Below are positions 19,334-27,358 of a stretch of 64,000 nt of DNA, one piece after another. A program made the translations under genes and the position numbers. The notes beneath the pieces are model-generated. The model was not told where the DNA came from. It did not search any database and saw nothing but the letters and a program-made list of their open reading frames with translations. Every line of letters starts with the position of its first letter. The stretch's first letter is position 1. The stretch is taken from contig CAKSIT010000002.1 of assembly GCA_934462925.1 (NCBI GenBank), positions 1 through 64,000 on the forward strand, in the 5' to 3' direction. The stretch is from an uncultured Oscillospiraceae bacterium. Lineage in GTDB: Bacteria; Bacillota; Clostridia; Oscillospirales; Ruminococcaceae.

Positions 19334-20320
19334 TTATTCTGTTGGTTGTGCTATAGTTTTTACATCTGTGTCATACTCTGTGTCAGTTACATCCGATCTC
19401 GTATATCGTTCATCAAATAAATCTATTAAACTTTCCACTTCGCTATAATTACCAAGTACTATTTGATTTGCTTCATGGTTAAACTGAAATTTTCCCTGCC
19501 AACGCGGTAAGGTGTTAACTTTATTAATTAGTTGCTCTTGGGTAAGGTCAAACACTCTTGATGTACTGATTCGCATCATTTTCTTTGCGTATTTAGCTTT
19601 TCCACGTTGAATATATTCAAATAGTTTGTCAACATTATTAACAAGATTTTTTTGCACAATAGATTGAACAGTTTGTTGTGCTGATTGATATATATAGTCT
19701 TGAAAATTAAAATATTTTTGTAAAAGCGTAATATTCTTTGTGATTAAATAATTGTCTAATACAAGAATATCTATTTTCTTTGCTATTGTAAGTAAGCTTT
19801 CACGCTGTTCTGAAAAAACAATTTGATTTTCGAATCTCATTAAGCGAGCCATACAATTATTTTTCTTTTTGTTAGGTATCATAATACTCCAAAGATGCTG
19901 ATAAATCCAAAATTCATCATTTCCTCTTCTGATACAAAAAATGAGCCCAGAAGCATCAGATAAATCTTCTTCAGCAAATTCTCCTAATTCATTAGTATCC
20001 GATAAATAATCAAAAGGATGGAAGTTATCTTTTTGCTCAAAAATTAAATATTTATGCTGGTTATCAGCTAATTGACAGCCGTCTGCATATTCTGCATCTT
20101 CTGTTAAATATTGTTGTTCCAGGATTTCAATAAACATTTCTTTAAGAAAAGTTCTAAAGTTTTTTCCTTGTTCATTGAGTTCTTCTGAAAAAGAAATCCT
20201 TTTTAGTTTAGGAGAATTCTTTTTTACAATAAATGCTTCTAATCCACATTGCGTTGAATTATCACAATAATCCTTAAGCTTTGTTCTAATTTGATCTTCG
20301 TTTAGTCTTTCGTTTGACAT
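19334..20320 (-). CDS. kwaB: KwaB-like protein (DUF4868), Kiwa anti-phage system
   Basis: 328 residues, about the family length. The C-terminal half shows the DUF4868 pattern (AKKMMRISTSRVFDLTQEQLINKVNTLPRWQGKFQFNHEANQ, then LIDLFDERYTRSDVT near the end). DUF4868 is the defining domain of KwaB, the cytosolic DNA-binding effector of Kiwa, which blocks phage replication together with the membrane sensor KwaA. The gene lies 32 bases after a membrane-protein gene of the size expected for KwaA, on the same strand, with an AGGAGA ribosome site. Base composition is far more A+T rich than the chromosome, a sign of transfer. The family call comes from pattern recognition, not a profile search. Confidence 0.85.
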   Translation of the reverse strand: MSNERLNEDQIRTKLKDYCDNSTQCGLEAFIVKKNSPKLKRISFSEELNEQGKNFRTFLKEMFIEILEQQYLTEDAEYADGCQLADNQHKYLIFEQKDNFHPFDYLSDTNELGEFAEEDLSDASGLIFCIRRGNDEFWIYQHLWSIMIPNKKKNNCMARLMRFENQIVFSEQRESLLTIAKKIDILVLDNYLITKNITLLQKYFNFQDYIYQSAQQTVQSIVQKNLVNNVDKLFEYIQRGKAKYAKKMMRISTSRVFDLTQEQLINKVNTLPRWQGKFQFNHEANQIVLGNYSEVESLIDLFDERYTRSDVTDTEYDTDVKTIAQPTE

Positions 20321-20352
20321 ATTATTTCTCCTATATATTGTTTGAAATTTTG

Positions 20353-20997
20353 TTATTCGTTATAAAGGACAAAAACACCATCTGAAATATATTTTCTTTT
20401 TATTACAGCTTCCTCAGCAATTGGATTTCCGTGAGTAATGCCGATATAAACTTTATCAGGATGAGAAATATCATTTGATGGGTTTAAGAATTTAAATGAG
20501 AATATTCTGTATTTCATTGCAGACAAAACAGGGTTTTGATAAAATGAATTTGAATTAACCAACAACAGAATGACCATAGCTAGCATAGCTAAAAAAGCAA
20601 GTAGACCTCTAAAAGAATCAACATCGTCTGTTATAAGAGGTAAAACATATGTAACTAAAAAAGTTGCACCACTATCATTTGGAGATTCTTCTAAAACAAT
20701 TTGTTCTCCTGCCGATTTAAAACCTGATTTCTGAATTCCTTTAAAACCTAATGCAATAACTATTGTAAGTGCTAACCAAACTGTTCCTATAAATGAAACT
20801 ACAAATCCTCCAAATGATGGGTGCTGTATTGCAATTACAAATGTGTATAAACCGTTAGTTTTAAAAGTATCCGCAAATTTACAAATTATATTACAGTATA
20901 ACGGAACATTTAAATGCTTAATCGTCAACAATAAAAACAGAGGTGCAAAAGATTGTATTGTAAGGCTTCTTTTTAGATTTAAATTTTCTTTTTCCAT
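20353..20997 (-). CDS. kwaA: KwaA-like membrane protein, Kiwa anti-phage system
   Basis: 214 residues with four hydrophobic segments: SFAPLFLLLTI (about 15-25), FVVSFIGTVWLALTIVIALGF (about 65-85), ATFLVTYVLPLI (about 110-121) and LLAFLAMLAMVILLLV (about 131-146), then a soluble C-terminal part. KwaA is a four-helix membrane protein proposed to sense phage attachment or infection at the envelope and to work with KwaB. Identification rests mainly on the DUF4868 neighbour, size and topology. It is first of the two-gene operon; the ATG follows GGAAGGG. Strongly A+T rich, like kwaB. Confidence 0.78.
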   Translation of the reverse strand: MEKENLNLKRSLTIQSFAPLFLLLTIKHLNVPLYCNIICKFADTFKTNGLYTFVIAIQHPSFGGFVVSFIGTVWLALTIVIALGFKGIQKSGFKSAGEQIVLEESPNDSGATFLVTYVLPLITDDVDSFRGLLAFLAMLAMVILLLVNSNSFYQNPVLSAMKYRIFSFKFLNPSNDISHPDKVYIGITHGNPIAEEAVIKRKYISDGVFVLYNE

Positions 20998-21278
20998 TTT
21001 TCAAAACCCTTCCAGTATATTGTTAAAAGTTCATAGTATGTCATTGAATAAGGAGCAGCATTATTGTTCCCGAAATAGAAAACTCTATTTCAAAACTGTA
21101 ACATCTTTTCCGCCCACCATCACACCACTTCCGCACACCCGACCCACACCCAGTGTATCGTTGCGAAACTGCTGTCACCGCGGACATATTACCCTATACG
21201 CCAAATCACCATATTCCACCAAAACAGCACAACCTGCCCAACACGCACAAACCGCACCGTTAAGCCGCATATCCCGAT
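20998..21278. other. Composition boundary between the Kiwa island and the chromosome
   Basis: 281 bases with no credible gene. The first 100 or so (20998-21105) are A+T rich like Kiwa and hold the kwa promoter region and a hairpin, GAAATAG (21072-21078) with CTATTTC (21085-21091). From about 21105 the DNA becomes C-rich on the plus strand and then merges into the G+C-rich rlmD gene. The change around 21100 is a candidate end of the inserted DNA. Confidence 0.5.
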
Positions 21279-22442
21279 TTACTCCGCTTTCCTTGACATC
21301 GACACCACGCACTCAACGTGCCGCGTATGCGGGAACATATCAAACGGCTGAATGCTCTTAACATTGAAGCTCTTAGCGAGCGTTTTCATGTCGCGCGCGA
21401 GGGTGGCGGGGCTGCAGGAGATGTACACCAGCCGTTCGGGGCGGATTTTGCACAGCGCGTGCAGAAAATTCCTGTCCGCGCCCGCGCGTGCGGGGTCTAA
21501 TATTACGGCGTCGAAGCGCGTGCCGAGCTTTGCGCGCTCGCGCAGGTACTCGCCCGCGTCGCCGCGGTTGAACGCCACGCCCTGCGTTATGCCGTTCTCG
21601 CGGCAGTTTTTTACGGCGTCGCGAACGGCGCTTGCGTTGTACTCAATGCCCTGCACCTGCTTTACGCGCGCCGCGGCTATTATGCCGAGCGTTCCCGTGC
21701 CGCTGTACGCGTCCAGCAGAACGTCCTCCGGGCGCAGCTCCGCGGCGTTTATCGCGTACTCGTACAGCCGCTGAGCCTGTACGGGGTTCACCTGATAGAA
21801 CGAGCGCGGCGAGATTCTGAACCGCCTGCCGCATATCTCGTCGATAATGTATCCCTTTCCGTACAGTATCTCGTCCTTGTCGCCAAGCATGAGCATTTCG
21901 GGCGTGCGGTTGACGGTAAACGTCACGGTCGTTATCTCGGGGAATTCCGTAACCAGCGCGCGCACAAAGTCGTGCTTTCTGGGGAACACGGGCGTGCCGC
22001 CCACAAGAGTTACAAGTATCTCGCCGCTCTGCGCGCCTACCCTCACCAAAACGTGCCGCAGAAAGCCGCGCTCCGTTCCCTCGTTGTAGGGCGCTATCCT
22101 GAACCGCTCCATAAGCCGCCTTATGCCGACGATTATCCTGTCCGCGCGCTCGTCGTCAAGCATACAGCTGTTTATGCCGACTATGCCGTTGCGCGAGGAC
22201 TGGTACACGCCCGACACGATTTTTCCGCCCGCGGCGCTGCGGAATATCGCCTGCACCTTTGCGCGGTAGTGATACGGGTTTTCCATGGGGATAATGGGGC
22301 TTACCTCGCCGTATCTGCCGAGAAGCCCCTCAACGTCGCGCTGCTTCCATGAAAGCTGCTGCTCGTAGGTCATATTTGCAAGCTGACAGCCGCTGCACTT
22401 TTTCGCAACAGGGCATAGCGTCTGAATTGTCGCGTTTTCCAT
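21279..22442 (-). CDS. rlmD: 23S rRNA (uracil-5-)-methyltransferase, RlmD/RlmCD (RumA) type
   Basis: 387 residues. Transfers a methyl group from SAM to C5 of a uracil in 23S rRNA. The Fe-S cysteines of RumA are in place (Cys10, Cys16, Cys19 in CPVAKKCSGC, and Cys93 in INSCMLDD), the SAM motif is DAYSGTGTLGI, and the catalytic cysteine is in VYISCSP near residue 346. The N-terminal TRAM domain of the E. coli enzyme is absent; a short form is common in Firmicutes. The C-terminus (MFPHTRHVECVVSMSR) is complete, so the island beside it has not cut the gene. The ATG follows AGGAGG. Confidence 0.94.
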   Translation of the reverse strand: MENATIQTLCPVAKKCSGCQLANMTYEQQLSWKQRDVEGLLGRYGEVSPIIPMENPYHYRAKVQAIFRSAAGGKIVSGVYQSSRNGIVGINSCMLDDERADRIIVGIRRLMERFRIAPYNEGTERGFLRHVLVRVGAQSGEILVTLVGGTPVFPRKHDFVRALVTEFPEITTVTFTVNRTPEMLMLGDKDEILYGKGYIIDEICGRRFRISPRSFYQVNPVQAQRLYEYAINAAELRPEDVLLDAYSGTGTLGIIAAARVKQVQGIEYNASAVRDAVKNCRENGITQGVAFNRGDAGEYLRERAKLGTRFDAVILDPARAGADRNFLHALCKIRPERLVYISCSPATLARDMKTLAKSFNVKSIQPFDMFPHTRHVECVVSMSRKAE

Positions 22443-22515
22443 AGCGTACCTCCTGCGTAAATGGTATCTATATTATACACCCCGCCGCCGCAAAAAGCAA
22501 GCGCTATATGTGCGC

Positions 22516-23286
22516 TTACCGCGCCTTAATACTGTAGTTTGTAATATTCACGTCCGCCTGCGTGTAGCCGTCTATGGTCGCCGCCGTGTCAAAGGCCGCT
22601 TCGGAGAACGTAAGCTCAAGCTCTGCGTAAACGAAGCCGCGCGCTGCGTATTCGCCAAGCTCCTGCGCGAGTTCCTCGGGCAGGACGAACTGCATAGTGT
22701 TCATGCAAAGGTACGAGCCGTCCGCCTGCCGCACGTGGAGATAGTCGCCGCCGAAGCCCCTGCTGCCGTAAGCGAAAAAGCAGGGCAGCCCCGCTTCCTT
22801 AAGGCTTTCGGGGTAGGGGTAGAACCTTATTTCGCCCCTGCCGTTTTCGCAGGCTATCCCCGAAAGCGTTATCTCCGCGCCGTGGATACTCAGGCGCTGC
22901 TGTAAGATTTCGGGCGTGCCGCCGAGCCCCATTATAAATGTGCAGGCGGCGTCTGTAACGCGCGCCCCGCCTATTACGTCGTCGGCGCGGTAGCAGGTGA
23001 ACTCCTCCGCCTGCGACGTGGGCTGCTCCTCGCTTTGCCAGAGGGTATTTTCGTAGCCGTAGGCGCGCTCAAGGGTCACGGTGAAGTATTCAAGCGAAAG
23101 GTCTACCGTTTCGCCGTCGGGGGCTGTAAAGCATAAAGGGGAGTCGGCGGGAGAAGCAGCTTCTGAGCTTTCAGCGGGAGCGCTTTCAGCAGGCACACTC
23201 GCGCTTTCGGGCGCATTTGCGCGGCAGCCGACAAGCGGCGCGCACAGAATAAGCGCTGCGGCTAACAGCAGGGGGAATGGCTTCAT
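22516..23286 (-). CDS. Lipoprotein of unknown function (last of a four-lipoprotein array)
   Basis: 256 residues. A hydrophobic signal ends in the lipobox LVGC (Cys21), then an Ala/Ser/Pro/Glu-rich spacer (about 22-48) typical of surface lipoproteins. The rest (about 50-256) is a soluble domain with several aromatic beta-strand-like stretches that I do not recognise. Start ATG follows AAAAGGAG. It is last of four consecutive leftward lipoprotein genes (26556 to 22516) with small gaps, so they may share a transcript. Spacer composition resembles that of the next gene. Confidence 0.65.
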   Translation of the reverse strand: MKPFPLLLAAALILCAPLVGCRANAPESASVPAESAPAESSEAASPADSPLCFTAPDGETVDLSLEYFTVTLERAYGYENTLWQSEEQPTSQAEEFTCYRADDVIGGARVTDAACTFIMGLGGTPEILQQRLSIHGAEITLSGIACENGRGEIRFYPYPESLKEAGLPCFFAYGSRGFGGDYLHVRQADGSYLCMNTMQFVLPEELAQELGEYAARGFVYAELELTFSEAAFDTAATIDGYTQADVNITNYSIKAR

Positions 23287-23317
23287 ACGTGTTCTCCTTT
23301 TATTTTAGAGGTGACCT

Positions 23318-24388
23318 TTAGTATATCTCGGCTATATCAACGCAGTTTTCTTCCCAGCTGAACGTTCCCACCGTATTCTCGGCGGGGTACGCCCACATAG
23401 CGCCGCAGTCCTTAAGCGTGTACGCAAGCGCGGCTTCCGCGTCGTAGAGCCAAAGCTCGCCGTCATACGTGTGAACGCAGAAGTACCGCCCCAGAAACCC
23501 CCCGCCCATATACCTGTAGGTGTGAACGCTGTACACGCCGCCGCTCTTTTCGTCAAGAAAATAAATTGCGGAAAAGCCGCTCTGCGCCTGATACCGCCAT
23601 GCAACGCGCCCGCCGTTCGCCGCTATCAGCATAAACCCCTCGGGGTCTGCGCCCGTGTCAACGCGCTTGCCGTCGTAGTATACAACGGCGCGCCCGTCCT
23701 CGTTTACGGCGTATGCCGCGCCAAGCGTGCAGGGCGTTTCGTACGTGGGCAGAACGTTCTCGACTACAGTTTCCGCGCGGCTTTCGGGGTCGTATGTAAC
23801 GTAGTTTGCGCTGTCGCCGTCCATGCAGAACCACCCGACTTTGCCGCCGCCCGCTGCAAGGTTCGGCGCGGTGAAGTCTGCGGCGCTGCCGCTTGCCGCT
23901 TCGTAAAGTTCGCCGCTTTCGGGGGAGAAGCCGTATATTTTCCAGCCCCCTGTTCCGTAAGTCGAGAACCACAGCAGCCCGTCCGCGTAAACCGCGGAAT
24001 AGAGCGCTGTTTCCTCGTCAAACGTAAGCCGTTTTATAAGAGCGCTCTCGCCGCTCGCCTTGTACAGCTCGTACAGTTCAAAGCCGTGGTTTTGGCTGTT
24101 CCCGTAAAACAGCAGCAGCGAATCCCCTGTATCCGCAAAGCCATTAAGCGTAAGCGTGGTTTCCCCGCCGTCCGTATATACAACGGGGCAGGCGCAGCGC
24201 TTTACCGCAGCGTCTGCGGGGGCGCTCTGCCTGTCCCAGCGGTCAAGGTCGAAGCCTGTGTTGGCGGGCGCGCTTTCAGCGGGAGCGAACGCGCTTTCAG
24301 CGCCTGTGCTTTCGGGCGTACCCGCGCGGCAGCCGACAAGCGTGCAAAGCGCAAGCGCGGTAAGGGCGAGTGCTGCAAATCTTTTCAT
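23318..24388 (-). CDS. Beta-propeller-like lipoprotein, paralogue of the next gene
   Basis: 356 residues; lipobox LVGC (Cys20) and an Ala/Pro/Ser/Glu-rich spacer. The mature part has many short repeated strands of the form W-x-Y-x-F plus glycine turns (GGWKIYGFSPESGELYE, RYMGGGFLGRYFCVHTYDGELWLYD), suggesting a TolB/WD-like propeller. It shares the array neighbour's distinctive motifs GADxEGF, YMGGGxxGRYFxVHT and a late TWAYP/MWAYP-like segment, so the two arose by tandem duplication. Ligand unknown; it sits on the outer face of the membrane. Confidence 0.65.
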   Translation of the reverse strand: MKRFAALALTALALCTLVGCRAGTPESTGAESAFAPAESAPANTGFDLDRWDRQSAPADAAVKRCACPVVYTDGGETTLTLNGFADTGDSLLLFYGNSQNHGFELYELYKASGESALIKRLTFDEETALYSAVYADGLLWFSTYGTGGWKIYGFSPESGELYEAASGSAADFTAPNLAAGGGKVGWFCMDGDSANYVTYDPESRAETVVENVLPTYETPCTLGAAYAVNEDGRAVVYYDGKRVDTGADPEGFMLIAANGGRVAWRYQAQSGFSAIYFLDEKSGGVYSVHTYRYMGGGFLGRYFCVHTYDGELWLYDAEAALAYTLKDCGAMWAYPAENTVGTFSWEENCVDIAEIY

Positions 24389-24429
24389 AAGGCGTTCCTT
24401 TCCTTTAACTAACGCGCGCCGAGGGCGGA

Positions 24430-25539
24430 TTACTCCGCCCTCATAATGTACAGTACCCCGTCGCTGTAAGTACCGAGTCTGTCGCTGCTAATCGGGTATG
24501 CCCATGAAGTGCCTACGTCCGTTCTCTCGTATTGCTTTCCGTCCGCGCTGTCGTAGAACAGCACGTTTTTGTCCCCGCCTGTGTGAACGAAGAAATACCT
24601 GCCGATAATGCCGCCGCCCATGTACCGCTCGAAAAGATATGCGGTTTCCGCGCCGTTTTCGGAATTGAGAAAATGCACGTTTGTACCGCCGCTCTTGTCG
24701 GCGGTTTTCCATACGACAAGCCCGTTTTGCGCCGCGGCGAGCGAGAAGCCCTCGGAATCCGCGCCCGTTTCAATGCGCCTGTCGCCGTCGTACACAACGG
24801 CTTTGCCGTTTTCGCTTACGGCGTACGCAAGCCCCGCGGTAAGCCCGCCGGAGGGGATAACGTTATGCACGGCGGTTTCCGTGCGGCTATCAATATCGAA
24901 TATCACAAGGTTCGCAGCGCCGCCGCTGTTCGTATACCATGTAAGCTTGCCGTCCGCGTAAGTCATTGTTGGCGCAAGCTCGCCATCGGTTATAGCGCCC
25001 TCTTTAATTACGCGGGTCGTGTTGTCCTCAAACGCGAACTCGCATATCTGCCACTTATCGTCTGCACCGAAATAAGACAGGTAGAGCGCCTTGTCCGAAT
25101 TTACGCAGGAGTACGCAGTAACAGGCGCTTCAAACCTCAGCTGTTTTACTAGCTTGTTTTCACCGCTCGCCTTGTCGTACCTGTAAATGTCGAGCGCTTC
25201 CGTTGCGGTAGTGAACCGCGGATAGGCGTATATGTAATATACGGCGTTCGCCGCGTCCGCGTAACGGTCCATGCCAAGGGTGGAAGCGCCCATTCCCTCG
25301 AGCGGCGTTCCGTCGTATTTGTCCGCAGGCTCGTCGTTATACACCGTGGGGACGGCGTATTTGCTGAGCGTAATGTCGGCGGGGGCTTGCAAAGGTGTTT
25401 GCGTACTAGCTTCGGCGCTTGCGGATGTTTCCAAGCCTGCCGCGCTTGTCGGCTCGGAGGAGCTGCCCGTGCTTGCGGGCGCGGAGCAGGCGGTGAGAAG
25501 AAGCGCTGACAGGATAAGAAGCGTGGTGAATTTTTTCAT
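24430..25539 (-). CDS. Beta-propeller-like lipoprotein, paralogue of the previous gene
   Basis: 369 residues; lipobox LTAC (Cys18), then a Ser/Thr/Ala-rich spacer. The soluble part has short strand repeats (DIYRYDKASGENKLVKQLRFE, KWQICEFAFEDNTTRVIKE) like a beta-propeller, and ends with YMGGGIIGRYFFVHT and TSWAYPI, shared with the paralogue at 23318. The N-terminal part differs more than the C-terminal part. Start ATG follows AAAGAAAGG. No enzyme motif is visible. It could be a sensor or a binding protein at the cell surface. Confidence 0.65.
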   Translation of the reverse strand: MKKFTTLLILSALLLTACSAPASTGSSSEPTSAAGLETSASAEASTQTPLQAPADITLSKYAVPTVYNDEPADKYDGTPLEGMGASTLGMDRYADAANAVYYIYAYPRFTTATEALDIYRYDKASGENKLVKQLRFEAPVTAYSCVNSDKALYLSYFGADDKWQICEFAFEDNTTRVIKEGAITDGELAPTMTYADGKLTWYTNSGGAANLVIFDIDSRTETAVHNVIPSGGLTAGLAYAVSENGKAVVYDGDRRIETGADSEGFSLAAAQNGLVVWKTADKSGGTNVHFLNSENGAETAYLFERYMGGGIIGRYFFVHTGGDKNVLFYDSADGKQYERTDVGTSWAYPISSDRLGTYSDGVLYIMRAE

Positions 25540-25626
25540 GGAGCGTTACCTTTCTTTATTGATATTTTAAGCGTCATGCATTTGAGCGCTGCACTACTAC
25601 GGCAGTTTATTGCTCACCGCAGTGGT

Positions 25627-26556
25627 TTACATGATACCGCTGTCCTCAAGCGCCTGAGCGACGGACGAATCGTCTGCGCTGTAAATGCTGTTTTTGGAGG
25701 AGATTTTATACGTTGTACTCGACGGCAGCTTTGTCAGAAAGAAGTAATACTCGCCACCGACCTCGACGCTGTCCGTAAAAAACAGGCATTGGAACGTCTG
25801 CGGCATTTCTCCCTTATAGCAGGCTGTAAGCTCGCAGGTGAACAATCCGCGCCCCGAGTTCACGTCAAACGGCTCTCGTGTAACCTTTGCCTTTACAATG
25901 TAGTCCGACCCTTCGGTTATGTCTGGCAGAGAGGTTGAGTGAATATAGTCCTCGAACATCAGCTCGGACGTATCCTCGGTATTCTGCGCAAGCGTTCTGA
26001 TGGCAGCGGCGTCCGCAAGCTCTGCGGGAGCGTTATAACTCGTATCGCCGCACATAATGCGCGCGACCGCGCCTGTATCCTCGCAGGGTATCGTTATATG
26101 CCCTATTACGTTGTACACAGGGTAATCAAAGTAGACAGAGTTCACATATTTTAACGGCAGAATGTACTCGCCGTCCGCAAAGCTAAGCCCGCCATCTTCT
26201 TCGCCAATGTCTGTCCTTACGTAAAATACGCCGTCAATAAGACCGTCCACCGCGCCCTTGTAGACCTCGAGCGGCTCGAACAGGAAGTCCGCATAGTTCT
26301 CGTACTCCTTGCAGCCTGAATATTTTGCACGTACAAGGCAGTTGCTTTCAGATATCGCCTGCTCAAGTGTTATTTCCTCGCGGTCCGCCCATGCGGCGTA
26401 TTCAAGCGCGGGTTCGGTGGTATCAGACGAATCGTTCGATGTGTTCGGCGTTTCGGCAGCGCTGTTCGTAACATTCTCGGGGGACGGCTCAGCGCGCACA
26501 CAGCCCGTGAGAATAAGTGCTGAAATTATAAATAGTGCGAATATGCTCCTTTTCAT
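25627..26556 (-). CDS. Lipoprotein of unknown function (first of the array)
   Basis: 309 residues from ATG 26556, which has AAGGGGG seven bases upstream; the frame is open six codons further but with no ribosome site. Lipobox LTGC (Cys19 of MKRSIFALF...) and a Glu/Asn/Thr/Ser-rich spacer. The domain has two similar halves: LVRAKYSGCKEYENYADFLFEPLEVYKG and IVKAKVTREPFDVNSGRGLFTCELTACYKG both look like 'transport/adhesion' beta repeats followed by a YYFFL/YILPLK strand. This may be an internal duplication. Not recognised. Confidence 0.62.
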   Translation of the reverse strand: MKRSIFALFIISALILTGCVRAEPSPENVTNSAAETPNTSNDSSDTTEPALEYAAWADREEITLEQAISESNCLVRAKYSGCKEYENYADFLFEPLEVYKGAVDGLIDGVFYVRTDIGEEDGGLSFADGEYILPLKYVNSVYFDYPVYNVIGHITIPCEDTGAVARIMCGDTSYNAPAELADAAAIRTLAQNTEDTSELMFEDYIHSTSLPDITEGSDYIVKAKVTREPFDVNSGRGLFTCELTACYKGEMPQTFQCLFFTDSVEVGGEYYFFLTKLPSSTTYKISSKNSIYSADDSSVAQALEDSGIM

Positions 26557-26697
26557 GGCAACCCCCTTAAACATTCACGCCTTCTATAAATAATAACCCC
26601 CCGACAGGTCGTTTCGTGAGCGCTTTTCCCGAAAAAAGAATATTATTGTATATATGTACAAATAAGCGCGGCGCGGTTTGGCGATTATTACGGCAGA

Positions 26698-26726
26698 CCC
26701 CCTGCCGTGTAGCAGGGGGATTTTTT
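26698..26726 (+). terminator. Rightward terminator with no matching gene
   Basis: CCCCCTGC (26698-26705), a six-base loop and GCAGGGGG (26712-26719), then A and six T's. The T-run faces right, but both flanking genes (26556 and 26753) are on the minus strand, so the transcript it ends is unidentified. Confidence 0.75.
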
Positions 26727-26752
26727 GTGAGCTTTTTTGCATAGAACCGCCG

Positions 26753-27358
26753 CTACGCCAAAGGCTTTACGACGATATACACGTTATCGGGCAGAACCGT
26801 ATCCGTGCGCCACAGCTCGGCGAACTCCTCGGCGGTCACGCTTCTGTTATACCACGGCTCGGCGGCGTTCGCGTTTTCGGGGAGCGAGTCCGCAAGGTAC
26901 AGGCGCTCCTCGTCGTAGCCTGTTACTACAACGTAGTGCGTGTCGTTTGGTATGCTGATAAACGCTATAACAGGCACGCCCTGCGCCACTCTCGCCTTAA
27001 GCGTGCTTATGTCGCCGTGATACGCCGCGGCGTCATAGCCGTATTCCGCAAAGGTTTTTACAAGGCTCTGGGGTGAAACAAACCCGAACGTCCGCCCGAT
27101 GTCGGGGTAAAGCTCCTCGCCGCTTATCTGTGCGCCAAGCGAGCGCATAACGTATGCCGCGGCAAAGGCGGAGCATTGCCCGTCGGACTGGTACGCAATG
27201 TAATTGCCGCCCGTTATGCTGTACGAAGCGGGCGCAGAATCGCCCTGCACGCCGTCCCTTTTCGGGCGGAACGCGGCAATAACGCACGCCGCAATAAGCA
27301 GCGCGAGTACGCACGCTGCTATTATGGCGATTCTTCTTTTATGCGCCTTTACCCGCAT
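26753..27358 (-). CDS. Membrane-anchored C39-like cysteine peptidase
   Basis: 201 residues from ATG 27358. One N-terminal hydrophobic helix (IAIIAACVLALLIAACVIAAF, about 10-30) after basic residues anchors it outside the cell. A Peptidase_C39_2-like domain follows: DGQCSAFAAAYVMRSLG has the expected Gln-Cys catalytic pair, and THYVVVTGYDEERLYLADS has the His and Asp/Asn positions. The start lies 10 bases inside the end of the DUF1963 gene upstream, so translation is coupled. Substrate unknown; such domains are used for bacteriocin leader cleavage or cell-wall and secreted protein processing, but no ABC exporter is nearby. Confidence 0.75.
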   Translation of the reverse strand: MRVKAHKRRIAIIAACVLALLIAACVIAAFRPKRDGVQGDSAPASYSITGGNYIAYQSDGQCSAFAAAYVMRSLGAQISGEELYPDIGRTFGFVSPQSLVKTFAEYGYDAAAYHGDISTLKARVAQGVPVIAFISIPNDTHYVVVTGYDEERLYLADSLPENANAAEPWYNRSVTAEEFAELWRTDTVLPDNVYIVVKPLA

